From the NCBI GenBank assembly GCA_965224595.1, contig OZ245057.1:1240001-1304000 (forward strand): DNA of 64,000 nucleotides. The letters are read 5' to 3'. The stretch comes from Aliivibrio_A sp016764915. Lineage in GTDB: Bacteria > Pseudomonadota > Gammaproteobacteria > Enterobacterales > Vibrionaceae. This document shows positions 23,820-32,254 of the stretch, in pieces. Positions within the stretch are counted from its first letter, which is position 1, and each line of letters starts with the position of its first letter. A program made the position numbers and the translations under genes. The notes under the pieces are model-generated. The model had not been told where the DNA came from and searched no databases. It saw only the letters and a program-made list of their open reading frames with translations.

Positions 23820-26516
23820 TTACACTATGTTTCTAGGGGCAAACGAGAAGGATCTAAATTCATGTTTGTACTTAGACTCTCCGATTTTTTTGATGTTTGA
23901 AACCCCCATTTTAAAGTTGTAGTTACCACTTATTTGGTCCACAACACGAGTGGTTAGTGAGTTTGATGGCTGGCGCATATCAATCATATTAGCGTACAGA
24001 GTTCCTTTTTTAGTGGCGGGTGTCACGATCGCCACTGCTGTTACTGCTGCTTTGTCTAATTTAATATGTCCATTCTCCATTAACTTACTAAATTGGAAGT
24101 CATCTGCGTGAACGCCAAGGATGGTATCTTTGAAGTTAGCAACACGGTCTGAATACATCATCACCTGATCGCCAGATTCAATACCCCGTTTCTTGGCATC
24201 ATCAGGGTGGATTTCAACCCAGTTTTCAGGCCAACGCTGGATAACGTAGGCGCGGCGTTCAACATCATCAAATCCAGACTGCCAGATTTCATTGACTCGG
24301 CCATTAGAGAACCATAATTCGTCGCCTTTTGGTTGAATCCATGCATAGAAATCACTGAACAGATCCCACGGGTGTTTTTGTAAGTTGATTTTACCCGTTT
24401 GACTGTTAAAGCCAGTGAGCTGCTTCTTAAGAACATTCGCGCCTTTCGGCCCATTGGTTAGTCCTTTTTCAGCCAGCGTCTCTTGAGTCATCTCTGTGTC
24501 ATGCAGACGTTTGGTGCCAACCAGCTTCTTGGTATCGTAGTTATAAAATACCGGCCCTTGGATCCCGTCGGTACCATATTCACGAAGTTTCTGATGTAAG
24601 GTTTTTCCTTCTGCGTGGGCGGCGACTTTGATCATGTTGAAGTCTTTACGGCTACCACGGCTAAATCGAGACGCTTCTTCAGCGACATCATTCGAATTTT
24701 GCCAATCAAAACCATCAAAACCCATACGCTTAGCAAGTTGAGCAATGATCCACCAATCAGGTTTAGCGTGTCCAGGTGCATCGCCAAATTTCTGATACAA
24801 ACGTAAACGACGCTCACCATTTGCACGCATAAAGTCAACTTCTCCCCATGTGGCGGCAGGGAAAACAATATCGGCAAATTTAGCACCGATTGGATCGCGT
24901 AAGTAGATATCTTGGTTGATAACCACCATGCCTCCAGAGTCTGCTCTGCGTTTTAGGGTGTCAATTATCTCCTGTTTGTCATGGGTATAAACTTGGTGCG
25001 GGTTGGTTGTCACCAGCTCCCAGAACTTCTTCTGCAAACCTTGACTGCCACACATGGATTGTATCCACGTGGTACCAATAACATGAGCGAAGCGGGTGTG
25101 ACCTGAATAAGTGTATCTATCCGTATCTAACGCGCGGCGTCTTCTGCCAGGTACTTTCTCAGGAGATTTGTTACGAGGTAACTTACCACCAGACTGACCA
25201 CCACGTTGGTGTCCACCAAATCGTCCAACAACTTGCCCTTCTCTACCACCGGCACCGACTACGGTGGCTAATGTTGAGATGGCGTTGGTGTTACCAGTGT
25301 TATTTGACCAGTAGAAGCCTTTTTCGATACCAATTGAAGTTTTAGGGCGTTTCCCATCAACCGGTTTTGCCATCATTTCAGCGGCCTTGTAGATCTTATC
25401 TACATCAATGCCTGCCATTTCTGCTGCGTATTTAGGATCGTACTCTTTCTGTTTTTTGTTCCATTTCTTATAGTCATCAAAACCATCAGTTTGAAACTTG
25501 CCCCATGTAGTACGCCACTGCCATGGTGTATTACGAGTGCCTTGGCCAAAGCCTGAATTGGACTCCCACTTGTTGTTTACCCATTTCTTAATCCAATCTT
25601 TATCTTCCCAGCCGTTGTCGATGATGACGCGTAGTATTGCGCCAACTACCAGGTTGTCCGAGCCAGGGTTGATGTCTAAGTGCAAGCCGCCATGTTTTTT
25701 CATGTAAGCAATGCCAGCCGTTTCACGAGGATTCAGTATGACCGTTTTCATGCCGCGCTGAATGGCTGGCATAATAAACTGAGTAAAAAGAATCGTTTTG
25801 GTTTCGTATGGATCCGTACCACATATCATCAATACGTCTGCTGCGCCCCAATCATCATAACTTGGTCCGAAGTTATCAAAGCCTGCATCACGGAAACCTG
25901 GCGTAGAGGTCACATCTGATGGCGTATCATGAAACGAGAAGTTTGCTGTATTGACATGGCGCAGTGCGTATTTTGTAATCGCATACGTATTTTCAATATA
26001 CTGATATGAGAACGTTTTTACGCCATAGGCATTGGTGCCATGAGTATCAATGACATATTTGCCAACTTCAGATGCAATGTCGAGGGCAAAATCCCAAGAG
26101 ACAGGCTGCAAACTGCCACCGATACGAACTAAAGGTTGTGTAAGACGATCTCGTGTTCCTGTTGATGGGTTATAGAGTTTTTGTGCAAGTAGACCACCAC
26201 GCATGGAAGAGTCACCTGATTTGTTTACCACATTAGTATCTTTATCAGGGACCACAATAATGTTGTGGGGCTTGCCATTGTGCATAATGACGTTGTGCTG
26301 GGCAGGTGCCACCCAAGCTTGTAAAGGCGCACTTGGGAAATTAATACCAAAGGCATTTTGATCCGCTTTCGGCCCTCCATTTCTCTGCTCTAATGGCCAA
26401 CGATAGACTTTGTAACCGCAAGCAACGATGCAGTAATCACATGCCGTGGTGATGACTTCGGCATTGGTTGGTGGCAGCGGTGCATGATCTTCAGGGATAT
26501 AAAAATTAGTCGTCAT
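23820..26516 (-). CDS. idrA: IdrA-like molybdopterin oxidoreductase (iodate reductase / arsenite oxidase clade)
   Basis: Catalytic molybdopterin enzyme of 898 residues, DMSO-reductase superfamily, AioA/IdrA branch. CDYCIVACGY supplies Cys 26, 29 and 33 for a [3Fe-4S] cluster; the fourth ligand position is Ser (NKSGDSSMRGG), as in AioA. Other AioA-like marks are PDKDTNVVN, NPRETAGIAYMKKHGG, GRFGGHQRGG and ELWFSNGRVNEIWQS. Of the arsenite-binding residues of AioA, the Arg and His of RxGGHQ remain, but the stretch with its His and Glu is different (TSTPGFRDAGF). No signal peptide, so export must ride on the Tat signal of the Rieske partner two bases upstream. With two di-heme peroxidases in the operon, iodate reductase is the best call; the substrate is inferred. 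Confidence 0.75.
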   Translation of the reverse strand: MTTNFYIPEDHAPLPPTNAEVITTACDYCIVACGYKVYRWPLEQRNGGPKADQNAFGINFPSAPLQAWVAPAQHNVIMHNGKPHNIIVVPDKDTNVVNKSGDSSMRGGLLAQKLYNPSTGTRDRLTQPLVRIGGSLQPVSWDFALDIASEVGKYVIDTHGTNAYGVKTFSYQYIENTYAITKYALRHVNTANFSFHDTPSDVTSTPGFRDAGFDNFGPSYDDWGAADVLMICGTDPYETKTILFTQFIMPAIQRGMKTVILNPRETAGIAYMKKHGGLHLDINPGSDNLVVGAILRVIIDNGWEDKDWIKKWVNNKWESNSGFGQGTRNTPWQWRTTWGKFQTDGFDDYKKWNKKQKEYDPKYAAEMAGIDVDKIYKAAEMMAKPVDGKRPKTSIGIEKGFYWSNNTGNTNAISTLATVVGAGGREGQVVGRFGGHQRGGQSGGKLPRNKSPEKVPGRRRRALDTDRYTYSGHTRFAHVIGTTWIQSMCGSQGLQKKFWELVTTNPHQVYTHDKQEIIDTLKRRADSGGMVVINQDIYLRDPIGAKFADIVFPAATWGEVDFMRANGERRLRLYQKFGDAPGHAKPDWWIIAQLAKRMGFDGFDWQNSNDVAEEASRFSRGSRKDFNMIKVAAHAEGKTLHQKLREYGTDGIQGPVFYNYDTKKLVGTKRLHDTEMTQETLAEKGLTNGPKGANVLKKQLTGFNSQTGKINLQKHPWDLFSDFYAWIQPKGDELWFSNGRVNEIWQSGFDDVERRAYVIQRWPENWVEIHPDDAKKRGIESGDQVMMYSDRVANFKDTILGVHADDFQFSKLMENGHIKLDKAAVTAVAIVTPATKKGTLYANMIDMRQPSNSLTTRVVDQISGNYNFKMGVSNIKKIGESKYKHEFRSFSFAPRNIV

Positions 26517-26518
26517 TG

Positions 26519-27118
26519 TTATGCCTCCTGCATCGCAATAATGTTATCTGTTCGGCCAAATAGCAGCCCCATGATACCGACAGCGTAAATATCATCGCCA
26601 TCCAGCTCTAATAACACTTGAGGTAGACTCTCATACGCTTGACCTGAAACAATGATTCCATGTCTGCGTAGATCAAACGTTGAGAGATGGAAAGGACATT
26701 GACCCAGAACTCGATGCTCGCCAACCACTTTGTATTGTCCGTTTAATGGACCGCCTTGGTGAGTACACATTAATGAAAATGCAGCGACATCTTGCTGTTT
26801 ACCAATACCGCCACCCGCTTGTACGCCCATCTTGCTCAAAATAGCTTGCGAATTAGGGCCATTATCTGGGTAGTTAAAGTACACGGGTTCGTTATCTTTA
26901 AGATCGCTAAGTTGAGCAATCTTTAGACGAGGGTAGCCCACGACTCTTGCTTGAGTGCTGGTGGCTTGCGCGGTACCAGGAAACATGGTTAATGAGACGA
27001 TGCTAGCGGTACTTGCCGTTGCACCTGAATACATTAAAAATTCACGGCGAGACATCATGCACTTTTGGTGCTCTTGTGCACTTTCGCTTTTCTTTGATTT
27101 CAATTTATCAAGGTTCAT
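26519..27118 (-). CDS. idrB: IdrB-like Rieske iron-sulfur subunit with Tat signal
   Basis: Small electron-transfer subunit of 199 residues for the molybdoenzyme. A twin-arginine signal SRREFLMYSG (Arg 24-25) and a hydrophobic stretch end near AQA, so the folded complex is exported to the periplasm. The Rieske [2Fe-2S] ligands are Cys 118/His 120 (CTHQGG) and Cys 141/His 144 (CPFH). The extra cysteines that make a disulfide in bc1-type Rieske proteins are missing, as in arsenite-oxidase small subunits. Its ATG overlaps the upstream peroxidase stop by four bases and its stop is two bases from idrA, so the three are translationally linked. Confidence 0.8.
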   Translation of the reverse strand: MNLDKLKSKKSESAQEHQKCMMSRREFLMYSGATASTASIVSLTMFPGTAQATSTQARVVGYPRLKIAQLSDLKDNEPVYFNYPDNGPNSQAILSKMGVQAGGGIGKQQDVAAFSLMCTHQGGPLNGQYKVVGEHRVLGQCPFHLSTFDLRRHGIIVSGQAYESLPQVLLELDGDDIYAVGIMGLLFGRTDNIIAMQEA

Positions 27119-28335
27119 TTTGTTGCCTCCTTGAGCTCTTTCTCGGTAAATAGTGGTTTGTATTCAGGAATAGTTGGATAGTCCATTAATAGACGGTCTC
27201 CAGTAAAAGCGTCTAAGAATGAAAGTAGATCGCCCTTCTCCTCTTTGGTCAGCCCTAATGGCTTAATAAGATCGGATTTGGTGTCAAAGGTTGAGGTTCT
27301 ACCTGCCGCATCAATACCACCACGGTCATAGAAATCGACCACATCGGCCAGTGTCGCAATAGTGCCGTTATGCATGTATGGAGTGGTATATTTGGTGTAA
27401 CGTAAACTTGGAGTACGGAACTTACCTTTCATCTCTTTGCGTTTACCACGGAAATAGACACCGGGATCTGCTTTAGTATGGCGATACATCTTTTCAGTGG
27501 AGCCTTTAGCGTATAGTTCATATCTAAAGGTGATCTGTGCCATTGGATCCGTCTCCCAACGTAGATTAGAAGGGACACCGACGTTGTAGTACTGCTCATC
27601 AGACGCTAAGGCACCATTGTGGCAAGCAATGCAACTCGCTTTACCTTCAAATAACGCTTTACCGCGCAGCTGCTCTTTTGATAGCGCTGATTGGTCACCC
27701 ATTAAGTAGTTGTCTAATGGGGTGTCGGTTTGCACTAACGTACGTTCGAACGCGCCAATGGCTTTCCATGCGTTACTTACTTTCGGATAGTTGTCGCCAA
27801 ATATTTTATTAAAGGCGGTGACGTATTCTGGAACCAGCGCTAAACGTGCTTCCATCAAGTCGTCTTCACCATTACCAGCAACACCACCTTTGGCCGCGCT
27901 TTTGGCTTGCCCTTCCAGTGATTTACTTGAACCAGCCCAGAACAACTTACTGTAGTAACCTGAGTTAACAATCGTTTGACTGTTTCTCCAGTGAACGGTT
28001 CCTGGGTAGCCTAGCGAGAGATCAGATGGAAAATCCCAACCTAATGCAGGATTATGACAAGCAGAACAAGGTGTAGAGGTATCACCACCTAAACGGCCAT
28101 CGAAAAACAGCACTTTTCCTAATTCAACTTTTTCCGGGGTGGTCGGGTTATCGGCAGGTGTTGGTACTTTGCCTAACGGTGCTAGCGCTGGGTAATCAAT
28201 GTTTGCCAATGTCACGGGCACTAAGGTGGCAGCCACCTCTTCTGCAGTCATCGAATCCTTTGCTGAAGCAGGTGACATTGTCACTGAGAGGGCCGCGACA
28301 ACTAAACTAGACAAGGTTAATATTGAACGTTTCAT
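27115..28335 (-). CDS. idrP1: IdrP-like di-heme cytochrome c peroxidase (adjacent to idrB)
   Basis: Periplasmic di-heme peroxidase of the CcpA/MauG family, 406 residues. A Sec signal peptide (LSSLVVAALSVTMSPASA) is followed by two c-type heme sites, CSACH at 90-94 and CIACH at 235-239, and the family motifs ELGKVLFFDGRL, RTPSLR and APYMHNG-like TPYMHNGTIATL. In the described iodate-reductase operons two such peroxidases are thought to remove H2O2 or reactive iodine intermediates. AAGGAG precedes the ATG. The symbol P1 is given only because it is the copy next to idrB. An ordinary CcpA is the alternative, but the tight operon argues otherwise. Confidence 0.75.
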   Translation of the reverse strand: MKRSILTLSSLVVAALSVTMSPASAKDSMTAEEVAATLVPVTLANIDYPALAPLGKVPTPADNPTTPEKVELGKVLFFDGRLGGDTSTPCSACHNPALGWDFPSDLSLGYPGTVHWRNSQTIVNSGYYSKLFWAGSSKSLEGQAKSAAKGGVAGNGEDDLMEARLALVPEYVTAFNKIFGDNYPKVSNAWKAIGAFERTLVQTDTPLDNYLMGDQSALSKEQLRGKALFEGKASCIACHNGALASDEQYYNVGVPSNLRWETDPMAQITFRYELYAKGSTEKMYRHTKADPGVYFRGKRKEMKGKFRTPSLRYTKYTTPYMHNGTIATLADVVDFYDRGGIDAAGRTSTFDTKSDLIKPLGLTKEEKGDLLSFLDAFTGDRLLMDYPTIPEYKPLFTEKELKEATK

Positions 28336-28345
28336 TTAATTCTCC

Positions 28346-29437
28346 TTAATTTAGTGTATTAGACCAATCAGTAATAAGCTGATAGTTATAATCATTAGCC
28401 GACCAAACATGAGCGTCAGTGGTTAGTGGTTTACTTGAAAGAGACTCAAGGAATACGACTAAAGAGGATTGCTCTGCTTTGGATAAATTAAGTGCTTTCA
28501 GACGTGAATCTTTATTGCTATCAACGCCGCCACCTTGGTTATAAAACGCCACAACTTTAGGTAAGGTCTTAATCATACCGTTGTGCATGTAAGGCGCTGT
28601 TTGAGTGAGTTCACGTAGCGTTGGCGTCATGAATTTACCCATGTCTTTACCATCAACGCGATGGGTCTGAACATACGCGCCGACATCACGTTTCAGGTTC
28701 ATGTAATTTTCGTTACCCATAAACATGTTAAAGGCGATGAATGTTTGATGGCGGTACGGATCAGTGAAAATATCGAAGTTCTCAGCAACCCCTGTGTTAT
28801 AAGGTTTACCATCAGAAAAAAGAGGTCCGTTATGACAAGAAGAACATCCAGCCTTCCCTTTAAATAGCTCAAATCCTTTTTTAGCCTCTTTACTTAATTT
28901 GTTATTATCAAAAGGTGTTTGATTAGAGGTCAGTGTTTTTAGGTATTCTGGAATGGCTTTACGCACTGAACCATTGGACGGTTCGCCGTAGCCTGATTTT
29001 TTGAACATATCGACATAGATAGGATCTTGCTTAATGCGCTCCTGCATTAATCGCATGTCCATATTCATTAACCAATCTTCAGTGATCATTTCACGGGTAA
29101 CGTCATTGAGGTTAGTCCCCAGTCTTCCATCGTGAAACCACACTTTCTTGTAAGCGGTGTTGATCAATGTCGGTACGTTCCTAAAGCCTTTGCTTCCTGT
29201 ATAAGCAGGTGCAAGAGCATCCGGGTGAGAGTAACCATTTTCAGGTACATGACACGATGCACATGACAGCGCCGTGTTACCAGATAGACGCGTATCAAAG
29301 AACAGTCGTTTTCCTAACTCAGCTTTAGTGGCATCTATTTTCATCGATGGCAACGGACCAAATGTGTCCGTTTTATCTTGCGCCATGACTGAAAATGAAA
29401 GACCGACTACAGCGGTAAGGATCATCATTTTTTTCAT
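28346..29437 (-). CDS. idrP2: IdrP-like di-heme cytochrome c peroxidase (first gene of operon)
   Basis: Second di-heme cytochrome c peroxidase, 363 residues from the ATG at 29437, which has AAGGAG eight bases upstream and begins a clear signal peptide (MKKMMILTAVVGLSFSVMAQ); an open frame extends 22 codons further but lacks a signal. Heme sites are CASCH (59-63) and CSSCH, with ELGKRLFFDTRLSG and TAPYMHNGMIKTLP around them. It is a distinct paralogue, not a duplicate, of the next gene, which starts 10 bases after its stop. It leads the four-gene operon, so the promoter should lie upstream of 29437. Confidence 0.75.
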   Translation of the reverse strand: MKKMMILTAVVGLSFSVMAQDKTDTFGPLPSMKIDATKAELGKRLFFDTRLSGNTALSCASCHVPENGYSHPDALAPAYTGSKGFRNVPTLINTAYKKVWFHDGRLGTNLNDVTREMITEDWLMNMDMRLMQERIKQDPIYVDMFKKSGYGEPSNGSVRKAIPEYLKTLTSNQTPFDNNKLSKEAKKGFELFKGKAGCSSCHNGPLFSDGKPYNTGVAENFDIFTDPYRHQTFIAFNMFMGNENYMNLKRDVGAYVQTHRVDGKDMGKFMTPTLRELTQTAPYMHNGMIKTLPKVVAFYNQGGGVDSNKDSRLKALNLSKAEQSSLVVFLESLSSKPLTTDAHVWSANDYNYQLITDWSNTLN

Positions 29438-29760
29438 TATTGAGCTCCTTTTGCTTCCAGCGTAATTACCATTGCTATTGCTATAGAGCATAAAGTGAGC
29501 CAAGATTTTGTATTATTTATTACCTTTAAAATCAGTAAGTTGACGTATTGAGTTTTTTGTATTCATAAACAACTTAACGAATCATTAAAACAGCCAAATC
29601 TGAATTTATCATTTCGTTAAATTATAGCGGAGCATCTATTTGTCAGGGAGATGAGTTCGAGTTAACTCTTTGATTATTAAGTAAGGTTATTTGTTTTGAG
29701 AGTCGGCACGTATTATGCTTCTATTGGATTATTGAGTAATAGTCTTGGGGTATTTGAGTT
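29438..29760. other. Divergent intergenic region, idr-like operon and HEAT-repeat gene
   Basis: AT-rich, gene-free stretch that must hold the promoters of both the peroxidase-Rieske-molybdoenzyme operon (minus strand) and the HEAT-repeat gene (plus strand). I looked for FNR, ArcA and sigma-54 type motifs and saw no convincing match. No remains of the GGDEF gene were recognised here. Confidence 0.5.
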
Positions 29761-32139
29761 ATGTTAGACAATCCATCTAAAAGTGCAGTCAGTAAAGCGT
29801 CGAACCAGTTAATGGCCGACAAATTGATAGAGCTTCTCGCCACGGGAGACGAAGCACAGCGTTGTTATGCTGCAAGAGCGATTGGAATGGGAAAAGTAAC
29901 AGATGCGCAGTCACAACTGAGTGAGTGTCTGTATCACCAAGACCCTGATGTGGTGGTTGATAGTGCCGATGCATTAACGGCCATTGGTGGTGGTAATTAT
30001 GATTCATTGTGTGACGTTGCCAAGCACCACCCTGAAAGTGATGCTCGTATCTCAGCGATGACGGCAATTGCGCAGCAGCATATTCAACATAGTGACTCTC
30101 CTAACCATATTGACGCATTAACCACGCTGCAAGGCATTGCGTTAGGTCGACAAAATGAAGATACATGGGGGATGAGCTCAGACTGGGATGATTGGTGGGA
30201 TCTGCAACTTGCCGCCGTTAAATTACTGTCTAACTATGCTATTGAATCTAACCTTGTGCTGTTTAATGAACTATTAACTCTTGATCCTGAGCCTGCACTA
30301 GAATCGGCGCTGTATAATGGCATCGTTATAATATCTGCTAGCCAAATTATCGATCAATTATCCAATGCCCCACTGATGAAAAAACGTCGATTGGCTCGTG
30401 CATTAACTCATTCCAATGACTCACTTGCGACGGTGTTTTTGTTTAAACTGCTGCGCGAAGAGGATGATGAGTTGGTGAGTATTGCAATTAAAGCATTGTG
30501 TGACCGCAAGGCAACCCAATACCAATGGGATATTATTCGCTGTCTAAAAATCCCCTCTTCTTTAGTACAAAAAACGGTGATCAGTGAGATTGAAAAACTG
30601 GGCGCTTTAAATCAACTTGATCTTGATCGAGTGATGAGTTTCGCTCAACAAGCCGATAAGGGGGCTCTTCCGGCTCTATTTGAACTGATACAATCACATA
30701 AAGAGCCAATTAATGATGAGCAACACGCATGGCTTAACGAGATGTTATTAAGTGATGATGAACAGATTGTGCTGGCGACTGCTGAAATGCTCATCATCAA
30801 ACTGGACAGCAGCAAAGAGCCTCAACAGCAGTTACTGACATCGACCATGAATCGCTGCTTCGAACTCGCTCAGAAACGGGCTCTTTCATTAGAATTACAA
30901 ACCGCTTTTATTCGTACCTTGGCCAAGATAGATTGCAATCAATTTGAGTTTGGTGCTGATCCATACCAACTGGCTTTGATTGAAATGATCAATGACGATC
31001 ACGCTGGTATCACCATTCAACAGGCGTTGATAGAAGTGATGGTTCAGGACACTTCAAGCGTAGCTCAAAAGTGGGTACGTGATTTGTTGTTTGGTATTGA
31101 TGAACAATCTGACATTATTTCTACCACTAATATTGATCAAGACAACAGTGATAGTGAGAACAGTAGTCATGCTGTGGTTGAGACAAAAGCTGAATCTGAT
31201 TCCACGTTAGAACAACTACTGGAGCAACATGATAGCGCACTACCGACTATTGAAGAGGACGAACAACCACTTCATAATGCCAATACGTCAACGCTAGCCG
31301 CTATTCAAAAAAGTAACGTGGTCTCGATGCTTCATGCAGAACAGGCCAAACCCGAGAAACCGATTGTTGAAATGATTGACGAGTTGGATCCTGAATACAT
31401 TGAATATAGCCAAATCGTCAAAGCACACTTTAATACCTCAGATAATTTGCAACTCAATCGACGCAAAATTGCCAAGATACCGCAATCGACACAAAGAGTG
31501 CTAGTGATTCGCTCTCTGGGTTTGGAGCCACGATTAGCAAGCGTAGAGTTATTAATAGAAACTCTGCTAGGGGCAACTGCTGCTGAGCAGGGTGAAATTC
31601 TTATTGCACTGAGCCATATTGCAAAAAACAAGCGTATTCCTGAAATAAGAAATGCCATTGGTTCGGCAGGTAACGCCATGCATCTTGGCGATCCAATCAC
31701 CAAGCAAGCGGCAACCAAACTGTTGGCTTATCTCCCTCTGAATAAAGCGCTACCGCTGTTGATGATTGGAATTAATGACAGTGATGAACATGTCCGTTGC
31801 ACCAGTTTAATGGCATTAAAGCATCAGATTGAGCATAAGAAAGTGCCCGCATCTGCACTCTCTTCAACCATCGCGAGTTTGATCCACCGCTTTGATGACA
31901 GTGCTGGTGGCGTCAGACGACTGTCATTGCAAATCGTATCAATCATTGCGGATGACGATGCGTTAGAAGCTTTAATTGAGTTGGCTATCTCTGATGAAGA
32001 GGCCAACGCCATTGCTGCCACATCGTTATACAATAAGCGTGATCAAGTACTTCCATTGTTAGCTCAAAAGGTCATCTCATTAGAGGATCAGAAACAACCT
32101 TTATGCATTCAACTAGCAGGTCGATTGTTGGCCAGTTGA
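29761..32139 (+). CDS. HEAT-repeat protein of unknown function
   Basis: Large cytoplasmic protein of 792 residues without signal peptide. It is built from helical HEAT/PBS-lyase-type repeats, clearest near the start (ARAIGMGKVTDAQSQLSECL, DPDVVVDSADALTAIGG) and near the end (DSDEHVRCTSLMALKHQIE, DSAGGVRRLSLQIVSII, ISDEEANAIAATSLYNKRD). A Ser/Asp/Glu-rich linker about residues 455-520 separates two repeat blocks. Such proteins act as scaffolds or assembly factors. It is divergent from the idr-like operon, so a role in maturing that complex is possible but unproven. A terminator follows it. Confidence 0.75.
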   Translation: MLDNPSKSAVSKASNQLMADKLIELLATGDEAQRCYAARAIGMGKVTDAQSQLSECLYHQDPDVVVDSADALTAIGGGNYDSLCDVAKHHPESDARISAMTAIAQQHIQHSDSPNHIDALTTLQGIALGRQNEDTWGMSSDWDDWWDLQLAAVKLLSNYAIESNLVLFNELLTLDPEPALESALYNGIVIISASQIIDQLSNAPLMKKRRLARALTHSNDSLATVFLFKLLREEDDELVSIAIKALCDRKATQYQWDIIRCLKIPSSLVQKTVISEIEKLGALNQLDLDRVMSFAQQADKGALPALFELIQSHKEPINDEQHAWLNEMLLSDDEQIVLATAEMLIIKLDSSKEPQQQLLTSTMNRCFELAQKRALSLELQTAFIRTLAKIDCNQFEFGADPYQLALIEMINDDHAGITIQQALIEVMVQDTSSVAQKWVRDLLFGIDEQSDIISTTNIDQDNSDSENSSHAVVETKAESDSTLEQLLEQHDSALPTIEEDEQPLHNANTSTLAAIQKSNVVSMLHAEQAKPEKPIVEMIDELDPEYIEYSQIVKAHFNTSDNLQLNRRKIAKIPQSTQRVLVIRSLGLEPRLASVELLIETLLGATAAEQGEILIALSHIAKNKRIPEIRNAIGSAGNAMHLGDPITKQAATKLLAYLPLNKALPLLMIGINDSDEHVRCTSLMALKHQIEHKKVPASALSSTIASLIHRFDDSAGGVRRLSLQIVSIIADDDALEALIELAISDEEANAIAATSLYNKRDQVLPLLAQKVISLEDQKQPLCIQLAGRLLAS

Positions 32140-32167
32140 TTTAAGCATGGCTCTAGCTCTTACTTTT

Positions 32168-32200
32168 AGTGCCACTGACTTTTTGTTTGTGGCACTTTTT
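32168..32200 (+). terminator. Terminator after the HEAT-repeat gene
   Basis: AGTGCCAC and GTGGCACT form an 8-bp stem around a T-rich 13-base loop, followed by TTTT. Confidence 0.8.
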
Positions 32201-32254
32201 CGTATCTTATCCTATCTAGTTTATTGTCAAATGCTATCTATGGGGAGTCACTGA

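Noticed and set aside
23820..26516. Call as arsenite oxidase AioA
   Set aside because: The cluster and overall fold match, but two of four arsenite ligands appear lost and two di-heme peroxidases are in the operon, which is the Idr arrangement.
31332..31718. 128-residue frame antisense to the HEAT-repeat gene
   Set aside because: It lies fully within a well-supported gene and shows no domain.
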